DNA of 8,429 nt, taken from NCBI GenBank assembly GCA_035701505.1, contig DASSSA010000119.1, forward strand, positions 1-8,429, read 5' to 3'. This DNA is from AC-69 sp035701505. Lineage in GTDB: Bacteria; Actinomycetota; UBA4738; HRBIN12. Every line of letters begins with the position of its first letter. Position 1 is the first letter of the stretch. Shown in pieces: positions 1 through 5,728 of this stretch. Made by a program: the position numbers and the translations under genes. The notes under the pieces are model-generated. The model did not search any database and was not told where the DNA came from. It saw only the letters and a list, made by a program, of their open reading frames with translations.

Positions 1-16
1 TGGGTACGGTGGCCGC

Positions 17-823
17 GTGGGACGACTGGAGGGAAGAGTCGCCGTCGTCACCGGGGCGGGTCGGGGGATCGGTCGCGCGACGGCGGTGCGGTTCGCCCGG
101 GAGGGCGCGGCGGTGGTGGTCAACGACATCGACGTCGATCCAGCGAAGGAGGCCGCGGCCGCAGTCGAGGCGGCCGGCGGACACGCCCTCGTTTCCACCG
201 ATGACACCACCGAGCTCGGGGCCGCGAGAGCCTTGGTGGCTCGCACGGTCGAAGAGTTCGGAGCCCTGGACATCCTGGTCAATAACGCCGGGACCACGCG
301 GGATCGCACCTTCCACAACCTCGACGACGAACTGTGGGACCTCGTCTTGGATACGAATGTACGCACGGCGTTCCACGCTACTTTGGCAGCAGTAGGCCAT
401 ATGAGGGAATCGGCCAAGCGGGAGACGGCCGAGCGGGGGACACCAGGGCATCACCGCAAGATCACGTTCACGACGTCCTCGGCCGCGCTGGTCGGGAACC
501 CCGGTCAGGCCAACTACACGGCGGCGAAGAGTGCCCTGATTGGCCTGACCAGGACCCTCGCCCGGGAGCTCGGGCCGTTCCACATCAACGTGAATGCGGT
601 CGCCCCGGGGTTCATCGAGACCCGGCTCACGGCTCCCAAGGGGAAGGGCGACGATCTCGGGATGCCAGAGGAGTTCCGTCAGATGGCCTTGATGGTTATC
701 GCGCTCGGCCGCTACGGACGGCCCGAGGAGGTTGCCGATGCGCACGTGTTCCTGGCGTCCTCGGAGGCCGACTACGTCACGGGCGCGATCCTGCCGGTCA
801 CGGGCGGGCAACTGGGGACCTGA
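17..823 (+). CDS. Short-chain dehydrogenase/reductase, 3-oxoacyl reductase / 3-hydroxyacyl dehydrogenase type (FabG-like)
   Basis: This cytosolic Rossmann-fold enzyme of 268 residues interconverts 3-oxoacyl and (3R)-3-hydroxyacyl thioesters. Visible motifs: nucleotide-binding TGAGRGIG at residues 12-19, NNAG at 89-92, structural Asn114, and a catalytic Ser154 / Tyr167 / Lys171 set (TTSSAA, then YTAAK). The C-terminal VTGAILPVTGG is also typical. Residues 36-37 at the end of the second beta strand are Asn-Asp; by SDR family rules an Asp here favours NAD(H) over NADP(H). An insertion of about a dozen residues (roughly 128-147) precedes the Ser strand and makes the protein longer than ordinary FabG (about 245). 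The GTG start gives the usual MGRLEGRVAVVTG beginning, but there is no clear Shine-Dalgarno and the frame is open back to the window edge, so the true start could lie upstream. The next gene begins 5 nt after the stop, so the two are probably co-transcribed. Family assignment is sure; substrate is inferred from the MaoC neighbours. Confidence 0.9.
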   Translation: MGRLEGRVAVVTGAGRGIGRATAVRFAREGAAVVVNDIDVDPAKEAAAAVEAAGGHALVSTDDTTELGAARALVARTVEEFGALDILVNNAGTTRDRTFHNLDDELWDLVLDTNVRTAFHATLAAVGHMRESAKRETAERGTPGHHRKITFTTSSAALVGNPGQANYTAAKSALIGLTRTLARELGPFHINVNAVAPGFIETRLTAPKGKGDDLGMPEEFRQMALMVIALGRYGRPEEVADAHVFLASSEADYVTGAILPVTGGQLGT

Positions 824-828
824 GCCCG

Positions 829-1221
829 ATGACGATGAACGCGGCCCTCGAGGGGAAGGTCTATCCCGACGCCACGTTCACGGTCGAGCCGGAGCGGGTG
901 AACCTGTTCTGCGCTGCGATCGGAGAGGAACGGGACATCGTGCCGCCGACGTTCGCCACCGCCGCGGAGTTCGCCGTGATGCCGTTCATCGTGGGGGATG
1001 CGGAGCTCGGCCTCGACTTCACCCGCGCGGTCCACGCGGAGCAGGAGTACGAGTGGCGCCGTCCCTTCCGGATGGGCGAGGCGCTCACCGTCCGCTCCAG
1101 GATCGCCTCGATCCGGCAGAAGGCGGGGAATGGGTTCCTGACGATCGAGACCGAGATGCTCGACCGCGGCGGTGCGCTCGTCGTTCTCGCCCGGGCCACC
1201 ATGATCGAACGTGGTGCCTGA
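829..1221 (+). CDS. MaoC/FAS1-like dehydratase, N-terminal-type hot-dog protein (HadA-like)
   Basis: The 130-residue product resembles the MaoC_dehydrat_N (FAS1-like dehydratase) group, which includes mycobacterial HadA/HadC. In known HadAB-type enzymes this subunit pairs with a catalytic MaoC subunit and shapes the acyl-chain channel in (3R)-hydroxyacyl-thioester dehydration. Supporting signs are PPTF at residues 39-42 and the block VHAEQEYEWRRPFRMGEAL at 68-86, which matches the HadA pattern of H-x-E-Q followed by aromatic residues and RP-x-R-x-G. The Asp-x4-His hydratase dyad is absent, as expected for the non-catalytic partner. The ATG at 829 lies 5 nt after the upstream stop, with a weak purine run (GGGGA, about 814-818) as a possible ribosome site; an in-frame ATG at 835 is the alternative start. 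The stop codon overlaps the next start (TGATG), indicating translational coupling with the partner subunit. Confidence 0.82.
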   Translation: MTMNAALEGKVYPDATFTVEPERVNLFCAAIGEERDIVPPTFATAAEFAVMPFIVGDAELGLDFTRAVHAEQEYEWRRPFRMGEALTVRSRIASIRQKAGNGFLTIETEMLDRGGALVVLARATMIERGA

Positions 1222-1658
1222 TGCCGGAGTCGCGCCTACGCTTCGAGGATCTGTTCGTCGGGTACGAGATCCCCGGCCGCGCCACCCACATCCTTCGGCG
1301 GCAGATCAAGACCTACGCCGACGCTTCCGGCGACCAGAACCCGCTGCATCAGGACGACGACTTCGCCCGAGCCGTGGGCTTCCCGGGCATCATCGCGCAC
1401 GGGATGCTCACCATGGGAGAGCTCGCGCACTGCTTGACCGACTGGCTGGGGGACCCCACGGCGATGGTTCGTCTGAAGGTCCAGTTCCGGGCCCCAGTGT
1501 TCGTGGACGACGTGATCGTGGCGGAAGGGCGGGTGAAGTCGCTCGACCCGAAGGCGCGCACCGCAGTGCTCGACGTGTGGGTGAGAGTGGAACGGGAGGG
1601 GAACACGGGATATCCCATCAGGAAGGGCGAGGCCGTGGTGGGCTTCGCGGAACGGTAA
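1221..1658 (+). CDS. MaoC-family (R)-specific enoyl hydratase / 3-hydroxyacyl dehydratase (HadB-like, catalytic)
   Basis: This 145-residue hot-dog protein carries the hydratase-2 motif: YADASGDQNPLH with Asp38 and His43 as the expected catalytic dyad, followed by GFPGIIAHGMLTMG at 53-66. It interconverts (3R)-3-hydroxyacyl and trans-2-enoyl thioesters; in FAS-II the dehydration direction dominates, in (R)-specific beta-oxidation the hydration direction. The tail contains RLKVQFRAPVFVDD (84-97), a typical MaoC strand. Start and preceding stop share one base (TGATG at 1219-1223), so equal synthesis of both subunits by coupled translation is likely. The length is normal for the family (HadB is about 142). 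Whether the substrate is ACP- or CoA-linked cannot be told from sequence; the location upstream of trpT-secE is the same as mycobacterial hadB, which favours a fatty-acid or mycolate-like elongation role. Confidence 0.88.
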   Translation: MPESRLRFEDLFVGYEIPGRATHILRRQIKTYADASGDQNPLHQDDDFARAVGFPGIIAHGMLTMGELAHCLTDWLGDPTAMVRLKVQFRAPVFVDDVIVAEGRVKSLDPKARTAVLDVWVRVEREGNTGYPIRKGEAVVGFAER

Positions 1659-1668
1659 CCACCGGGGC

Positions 1669-1674
1669 GAGGAG
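1669..1674 (+). promoter_or_regulatory. Shine-Dalgarno for the sigma factor gene
   Basis: GAGGAG ends 9 nt before the GTG at 1684. It supports that GTG as the sigma-factor start and shows independent initiation rather than coupling, as the upstream stop is 25 nt away. No convincing promoter is visible in the 25-nt gap. Confidence 0.6.
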
Positions 1675-1683
1675 CGGGTCCAA

Positions 1684-2235
1684 GTGCCTGACGCCTTGGT
1701 CACTCGTGAGCTCCTCGTCCGGTGCCGCCGCGGTGACCGGCGCGCCCTGGAGGAGCTGGTCCACCTCACGCACCGCCGGGCCTTCGCGCTTGCCTACCGG
1801 CTGGTGGGGGACCGGTACGAGGCCGAGGACGTCGTGCAGGAGGCGTACCTTCGGATATTCCGAGGGCTGCCGGGGTTCCGGGAGGAGGCGCGGTTCGAGA
1901 CATGGATGCACCGGATCGTGGTGAACACCGCGGTGAATGCCCTGCGAAAGCGGGGGCGGTTCGGGGACCTCATGAAGGACGAGGTCCCAGATCTACCCGT
2001 ACCGGACAGGGCGGAGCAGCAGGCCGTCCGGCGAGACGCGCTGGAACGCGGCTTGGCCGCCCTCCCCGCCGGACAGCGGACCGCGGTCGTCCTGAAGGAC
2101 ATCTACGGTCTGTCGTGCCGGGAGATCGGCCACGAGCTCGGGATCGAGGAGGGCGCGGTGAAGGTCCGCCTGCATCGGGCAAGGAAGTCGTTACGGGAGC
2201 AGCTGTCGGGAGAGGGGTTCGATCGTGAGGCATGA
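1684..2235 (+). CDS. ECF-type RNA polymerase sigma factor
   Basis: The 183-residue protein is a two-domain sigma-70-family factor that directs RNA polymerase to a dedicated promoter set. Region 2 spans about 8-92: the AEDVVQEAYLRIFRGL segment (47-62) is the core-binding 2.2 helix, and FETWMHRIVVNTAVNALRKR (71-90) covers the promoter-melting and -10 reading helices. Region 4 spans about 117-174, with LPAGQRTAVVLKD, then the -35 helix-turn-helix YGLSCREIGHELGIEEGAVKVR. No C-terminal extension or SnoaL domain is present. The last 11 nt overlap the following anti-sigma gene, the usual arrangement for a sigma factor held inactive by a co-expressed antagonist. Its target promoter is unknown and no clear self-promoter was found upstream. 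Class assignment is secure; the ECF subgroup is not assignable by eye. Confidence 0.92.
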   Translation: MPDALVTRELLVRCRRGDRRALEELVHLTHRRAFALAYRLVGDRYEAEDVVQEAYLRIFRGLPGFREEARFETWMHRIVVNTAVNALRKRGRFGDLMKDEVPDLPVPDRAEQQAVRRDALERGLAALPAGQRTAVVLKDIYGLSCREIGHELGIEEGAVKVRLHRARKSLREQLSGEGFDREA

Positions 2236-2587
2236 GGATGTGCGGGAGCTGCTGTCCGCGTACGTCGATGGCGACCTCCAGGCGGCGGAGGAGGTGGAGG
2301 CCCACCTGGCCTCCTGCGCCGACTGTCGGTCACAGCTGGCCGCCTACCGGGAGATGCTTGCCGAGCTGGCGAACCTCCGTGACCGCGGAGAGGAGCCGCA
2401 TCCGGCCGTCCTGGCGCGTTCGCTGGCTGCCATCCCGGCACCCTCGCTCGCCGAGCGACTTGTGGAGTCGGCGCAGACCCACCCCATCGCATATGCGGTC
2501 GCCGTCGTCGGAGCGTTGACCGGCGCGGCTGCGATCGCGGTCCTTCGGCGCCGGCGCAGGCGAGTCCTGCTGTCGATCGCGCGTTGA
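2225..2587 (+). CDS. Membrane-anchored zinc-finger anti-sigma factor (zf-HC2 type)
   Basis: The 120-residue protein starts at a GTG inside the sigma-factor gene. Its N-terminal anti-sigma domain carries the zinc motif His27-x3-Cys31-x2-Cys34 (EAHLASCADC), preceded by LLSAYVDGDL, a standard start for this family. Such domains bind the cognate ECF factor on the cytoplasmic side and block its access to core polymerase. A linker rich in charged residues follows, then one hydrophobic segment at about 88-108 (IAYAVAVVGALTGAAAIAVL). The protein ends only about 12 residues later with a run of arginines, so there is no extracytoplasmic sensor domain. Release of the sigma factor may therefore depend on redox/zinc chemistry of the HCC motif, on the membrane segment, or on a partner. 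The stop lies 4 nt from the stop of the convergent coiled-coil gene, with no obvious terminator between them. Confidence 0.85.
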   Translation: MRHEDVRELLSAYVDGDLQAAEEVEAHLASCADCRSQLAAYREMLAELANLRDRGEEPHPAVLARSLAAIPAPSLAERLVESAQTHPIAYAVAVVGALTGAAAIAVLRRRRRRVLLSIAR

Positions 2588-2591
2588 GAGG

Positions 2592-4235
2592 CTAGTCAAG
2601 CTCCACGCGCTCGGGCTCCTGACGGCTCAGGCTTGCCAGCGCGTGCATCGCATCGCCCATCCGGTCCATCACGACCTGAAGCTCCTTGTCGTGGCGCTGT
2701 CCGATGCGAGTGGTGGCCTGCTCGAACTTCCGCTCCAGCCCCTCCCCGAGCTTGGCCACGGACTCGGCCGACGCTTGCACGTCGCGGTGAAGCTGCTCGC
2801 TGATGGCCTGCACCCGGTCCTCGACGATCCGCTGGATCTCGTTGGGGAGGTTGGCTTGGAGCTCCTTCACCGCCCGGAGCGCCTGCTTGGCCGCGGGCTG
2901 TTCCGTGGCGGCCTGCATCTTGGCGGCAAGCGCCAGGTTGTCGGAGCGTATCATCCGGCCGAGCGCGGTGATCCGGTCGTCGACCTCCCTGGCGAGCTGT
3001 CCGTCATCGTCGCGCCCGACCCGCTGCACGTTCTGGGCCGCGGCCGTCAACCGATCGAGCGCGGTCTCGAACCGACCCGCGATCGCGGCGTCGATGGCGT
3101 CCTCGTTCGCCCGACCCAGGCGGGCAACCGCCTCTTCGAGCTGGCCCTGCACGGCCCGCCCCGTCTCCTCGCGCAGGCGGCGGGTCATCTCCTCCACCGT
3201 CCATCGCGTGGCCGAGGTGAGCGCCTCCGTGACCCTGCCCGTCTGCTCGTCGAGGGTCCTGGCCACACGCTCCTCGGTGGCCGCAGCCGTGCGGTTCAGC
3301 TCCTGCTGGAGGGCCTGGGAATCGGAACGGACGAGCCGGCCCAGGCCCATCATCCGGGCATCCAGGGTCCCGTTGATCTCCTCGATGGCTCGAGTGGCGG
3401 CTCCCACCGACGATCCGATATCGCGGGCCTCGATCCCCAATCGTTCGGCCAGCAGGTCGACCTGTTCACCGAGGAGGCCCTGGAACGCGCTCCCCACGTT
3501 CGCGGTAACGTCCTGGTCGCGAGAGGTCATCTCCTCGACCTGCTGATCGATGTGCCCGGCCAGGAGCCCGAGCGCATTGACCCCTTCCTTGACGTACATC
3601 TCCATCGACCGCGCCACGTGGCTCGTCTCGCGAGTGATCAGCTCCCCGTGCGCCTTCACTTGTTCCTGGACGGTCTGCACGATGATCCGGTCCCGGTCGG
3701 CGAGCGCCTTGAACGCCGAGGCCACCTGCGTGGTCACCCGTTCCAGCTGACCCCGTAGCTCCTCGTACCCGGCCACCGCGGGGGCGCCCACAGCTTGTTC
3801 CAGTGCGTGGACGCTGTCGGCCAAAGCCGCTCGGGCGGCCCGAGTGTCTTCGGCCAGCGAGGTCACCGAGTCCTCGAGCCGGGCGGTCCGCACCGCCAGG
3901 TCTTGGAACCGCTCGTCCGAATGGGCCACCAGGCTCCGGATGGCCTGGTCGCGGGAGAGGGATTCCAGGATCTGCGAACCGACCTGGTCCTTGTCGCCCC
4001 CCGCAACCCGCCACACCTCGGAGGCGATCTCGTGCATGAGGGCGTTCGCGCTCTGGTGGATGGCCCGCAGGCCCTGCTCCAGCCGGTCCTCCAGGACCTG
4101 CTGAAGGAAGGCCAACTCGGCCTCGACTGCGGGCTCGGGCGTCGCCGCGATCCGAGAGGACAGGCTGCCGTGCCTCGTCGGGTCGCCGCGCTCGGGCGGA
4201 AATGAAGGATTCGATTCGTCCATCGGCGCTCGCAT
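2592..4235 (-). CDS. Large coiled-coil protein of unknown function with duplicated LGR-x-x-RSD motif
   Basis: I do not recognise a named family. The 547-residue product is almost wholly alpha-helical and heptad-like from about residue 35 to 540, rich in Ala, Glu, Arg, Gln and Leu, with no cysteine, no signal peptide and no membrane segment. The first 35 residues are Pro/Ser-rich and probably disordered. It looks like a soluble cytoplasmic scaffold of the kind that often draws generic apolipoprotein-like or SMC-like matches. A short motif occurs twice, 127 residues apart: LGRLVRSDSQAL (298-309) and LGRMIRSDNLAL (425-436), each preceded by a hydrophobic helix turn. ASAFKALADRD (172-182) and GSAFQGLLGEQ (248-258) are another similar pair. 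Start choice is open: Met1 (codon ending at 4235) or Met5 (at 4223), neither with a good ribosome site. It is transcribed divergently from tRNA-Trp/secE and converges on the anti-sigma gene. The ORF is long and intact, so the gene is very likely real. Confidence 0.85.
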   Translation of the reverse strand: MRAPMDESNPSFPPERGDPTRHGSLSSRIAATPEPAVEAELAFLQQVLEDRLEQGLRAIHQSANALMHEIASEVWRVAGGDKDQVGSQILESLSRDQAIRSLVAHSDERFQDLAVRTARLEDSVTSLAEDTRAARAALADSVHALEQAVGAPAVAGYEELRGQLERVTTQVASAFKALADRDRIIVQTVQEQVKAHGELITRETSHVARSMEMYVKEGVNALGLLAGHIDQQVEEMTSRDQDVTANVGSAFQGLLGEQVDLLAERLGIEARDIGSSVGAATRAIEEINGTLDARMMGLGRLVRSDSQALQQELNRTAAATEERVARTLDEQTGRVTEALTSATRWTVEEMTRRLREETGRAVQGQLEEAVARLGRANEDAIDAAIAGRFETALDRLTAAAQNVQRVGRDDDGQLAREVDDRITALGRMIRSDNLALAAKMQAATEQPAAKQALRAVKELQANLPNEIQRIVEDRVQAISEQLHRDVQASAESVAKLGEGLERKFEQATTRIGQRHDKELQVVMDRMGDAMHALASLSRQEPERVELD

Positions 4236-4264
4236 TCGGGGGGCCGGCGCGGCGCGTCCGAGAG

Positions 4265-4293
4265 AGTGTATGGGAGTCCCGAGGCCACATCAC
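4265..4293 (-). promoter_or_regulatory. Candidate promoter for the coiled-coil gene
   Basis: Read on the minus strand, GTGATG (at 4293-4288) and TACACT (at 4270-4265) are separated by 17 nt, acceptable for a housekeeping promoter with a weak -35 and a four-of-six -10. It would start transcription some 20-35 nt before the candidate start codons. The match is modest and could be chance. Confidence 0.3.
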
Positions 4294-4298
4294 GTATC

Positions 4299-4323
4299 CG
4301 GTACCCCCTTTCCTTGGGTATCG
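4299..4323. repeat. Imperfect inverted repeat in the divergent promoter region
   Basis: CGGTACCC (4299-4306) and GGGTATCG (4316-4323) are inverted copies matching at seven of eight positions with a 9-nt pyrimidine-rich spacer. An overlapping near-palindrome, GTATCCGGTAC, covers 4294-4304. The element sits between the two divergent promoters, ending 15 nt before the -35 box of the tRNA/secE promoter, where an operator or activator site would be expected. No known regulator motif is recognised. Confidence 0.3.
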
Positions 4324-4338
4324 AGACCCCACCCTCCT

Positions 4339-4367
4339 TTGCCGCACTCACCGGGGCCCCCTATACT
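4339..4367 (+). promoter_or_regulatory. Housekeeping sigma promoter for the trpT-secE-nusG-rplK-rplA unit
   Basis: TTGCCG (4339-4344) and TATACT (4362-4367) are separated by exactly 17 nt, close to the principal-sigma consensus (four and five of six matches). Transcription would begin near 4374, about 32 nt before the 5' end of tRNA-Trp. It is the best promoter in the window, and no other is visible before secE, so it probably drives the tRNA and the downstream protein genes together. Confidence 0.75.
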
Positions 4368-4405
4368 CGATCGTTGTCCCCCGCCTTGCGGCACGAAAGA
4401 CTCGG

Positions 4406-4479
4406 AGGGGCGTAGCTCAACCTGGTAGAGCACCGGTCTCCAAAACCGGCGGTTGGGGGTTCAAGTCCCTCCGCCCCTG
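4406..4479 (+). tRNA. trpT: tRNA-Trp (anticodon CCA)
   Basis: A complete cloverleaf can be folded by hand. The acceptor stem AGGGGCG (4406-4412) pairs with CGCCCCT (4472-4478). The D stem is GCTC/GAGC. The anticodon stem CCGGT/ACCGG encloses loop CTCCAAA with anticodon CCA at 4440-4442. A 5-nt variable loop (4450-4454) and a T arm with loop TTCAAGT (4460-4466) follow. The discriminator base is G73 (4479), as in bacterial tRNA-Trp. The CCA tail is not encoded (4480-4482 read CTA) and must be added by nucleotidyltransferase. Only 22 nt separate it from secE, so it is likely cut out of a longer mRNA. Confidence 0.97.
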
Positions 4480-4491
4480 CTAGGGCCAAGC

Positions 4492-4497
4492 AAGGAG
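4492..4497 (+). promoter_or_regulatory. Shine-Dalgarno for secE
   Basis: AAGGAG lies 4 nt before the ATG at 4502, slightly tight but the only good ribosome site near the gene. It favours this start over the in-frame ATGs at 4514 and 4550. Confidence 0.55.
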
Positions 4498-4501
4498 CAC
4501 G

Positions 4502-4798
4502 ATGAACAGGCAGATGAAGAGGATGCAGCGCCGCCAGGGCGGCACGACCATGGACCGCGCCGCCGCCGCGGCTACCAGCCGACGTGCCGCCGTTCAGGAG
4601 AAGCGGAAGCGGACGGGGGTCCGGCAGTTCCTGCGGGAGGTCCGACAGGAGCTGAAGCGGGTCAACTGGCCCACTCGCCAGGAGCTCGTCGCCTACACGG
4701 TGGTCGTCCTGGTATCGGTGACGGTGCTCACGGCCTTCGTCTTCGGCCTGGACTACGCGTTCTCCAAGCTCGTCGTCCGGGTGTTCTCCAGCGGTTAG
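4502..4798 (+). CDS. secE: Preprotein translocase subunit SecE
   Basis: SecE is the small essential subunit that clamps SecY in the SecYEG channel of the cytoplasmic membrane. The 98-residue product has the family signature FLREVRQELKRVNWPTRQEL (43-62), an amphipathic helix lying on the membrane face, followed by one transmembrane helix (about 64-84). Like other Gram-positive SecE proteins it is the short single-span form rather than the three-span E. coli form. The N-terminal 40 residues are strongly basic (Arg/Lys/Gln) and low in complexity, typical of actinobacterial versions, and hold the cytoplasmic end. It follows tRNA-Trp by 22 nt and precedes nusG by 19 nt, the near-universal secE-nusG order. 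Confidence 0.96.
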   Translation: MNRQMKRMQRRQGGTTMDRAAAAATSRRAAVQEKRKRTGVRQFLREVRQELKRVNWPTRQELVAYTVVVLVSVTVLTAFVFGLDYAFSKLVVRVFSSG

Positions 4799-4817
4799 AA
4801 AGACACCTTCGACCACG

Positions 4818-5726
4818 ATGAACGGAACCCAAGAAGAGATGTCCTCATCCGAAGTCGCCCCACGAGATCCGGAGTCCGGTGAGCCCGAGGACTCCGTGTC
4901 GCGCGAGCCTGCGGACGCCGCTCAGCGCGAGGAGGCAGGTCCGGCCGAGGAGGTCGACCAGCCCGACGAGGCTTCTCCCCCCCAGGGGGAGGCGGTCCCC
5001 AGTCCGGTCGAGGAGGCGTTCGAGGCCCGGGTCGAGGAACCGGGCGCGGATGTTGCCGCGGCCGAGACACCCGCGGAGAGGGAGGTCCTGGCCGAGGCCG
5101 AAGCCATCGCGCAGACGGCCGCGCGGTCACCCGCCGAGGTGCCATCGCAGGAGGAGCAGGTCGTCGAGACCACCGTGAAGGACCCGTTCAAGGGACCCGG
5201 TGAGTGGTACGTCGTTCACACCTACGCCGGGTACGAGAACAAGGTGAAGGCAAACCTCCAGTCACGCATCCATACCATGCAGATGGAGGACAAGATCTTC
5301 GACGTCGTCATCCCCATGGAAGACGTCATGGAGATCAAGGGGGGCAAGAAGCAGATCGTCCAGCGGAAGGTCTTCCCTGGCTACCTGCTGGTTAGGATGA
5401 TCTACGACAACGACTCCTGGTACGTGGTTCGAAACACGCCTGGCGTCACCGGCTTCGTCGCCGCGGGCACCGGGTCCAAGCCCACCCCCTTGTCGCGTCG
5501 GGAGGTCGAGAAGATCCTGGCCGTGAAGAAGGAGGAGGTGAAGCCCACGTTCCGCCTGGGCTTCGAGGAGGGCGACGTGGTGAGGATCATCTCCGGACCG
5601 TTCGCGGATTTCAACGGCACGATCAACGAGATCAACGTGGATCAGAGCAAGCTGAAGGTCCTGGTGAACATCTTCGACCGCGAGACGCCGGTCGAGCTCG
5701 GCTTCGATCAGGTCGCGAAGGTCTAG
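4818..5726 (+). CDS. nusG: Transcription termination/antitermination protein NusG
   Basis: NusG binds the clamp of RNA polymerase, modulates pausing, and links it to Rho or to ribosomal protein S10. The conserved NGN domain runs from about residue 128 (GEWYVVHTYAGYENKVKANL) to about 237, including VFPGYLLVRM (185-194) and NTPGVTGFV (206-214). The KOW domain spans roughly 248-302 (GDVVRIISGPFADFNGTI at 252-269, ending GFDQVAKV). The first 120 residues form an acidic, probably disordered extension with 33 Asp/Glu against 6 Arg and no Lys, making the protein 302 residues against about 180 in E. coli. Long acidic extensions occur in other actinobacterial NusG proteins. The ATG at 4818 has no clear Shine-Dalgarno; an in-frame ATG at 4839, preceded by a purine-rich run (AAGAAGAG), is an alternative. 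The stop is 2 nt before rplK. Confidence 0.96.
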   Translation: MNGTQEEMSSSEVAPRDPESGEPEDSVSREPADAAQREEAGPAEEVDQPDEASPPQGEAVPSPVEEAFEARVEEPGADVAAAETPAEREVLAEAEAIAQTAARSPAEVPSQEEQVVETTVKDPFKGPGEWYVVHTYAGYENKVKANLQSRIHTMQMEDKIFDVVIPMEDVMEIKGGKKQIVQRKVFPGYLLVRMIYDNDSWYVVRNTPGVTGFVAAGTGSKPTPLSRREVEKILAVKKEEVKPTFRLGFEEGDVVRIISGPFADFNGTINEINVDQSKLKVLVNIFDRETPVELGFDQVAKV

Positions 5727-5728
5727 GG

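Noticed and set aside
334..828. Extended upstream reading of the HadA-like frame inside the SDR gene
   Set aside because: This part overlaps the well-supported SDR in another frame and has no family resemblance; the ATG at 829 gives the expected protein.
1607..1616. Perfect palindrome GGGATATCCC
   Set aside because: It lies within the HadB-like coding region and is short; a 10-bp palindrome is expected by chance at this scale.
1649..1680. GGAAC plus GGTC as a possible ECF self-promoter before the sigma gene
   Set aside because: The gap between the elements is 23 nt, well over the 15-18 nt normal for ECF promoters.
2531..2582. GCGATCGCG and CGATCGCGC near the end of the anti-sigma gene as a terminator stem
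   Set aside because: The arms are themselves near-palindromic, 34 nt apart, inside coding sequence and not followed by a T-run.
2643..3758. Long open frame (371 codons) on the plus strand opposite the coiled-coil gene
   Set aside because: It is His/Leu/Gly/Arg-rich with no recognisable domain and lies wholly within a better gene on the other strand. Long antisense frames are expected where GC at third positions is high.
4480..4501. Attenuator or terminator between tRNA-Trp and secE
   Set aside because: The 22-nt gap holds only the secE ribosome site and has no stem or T-tract.
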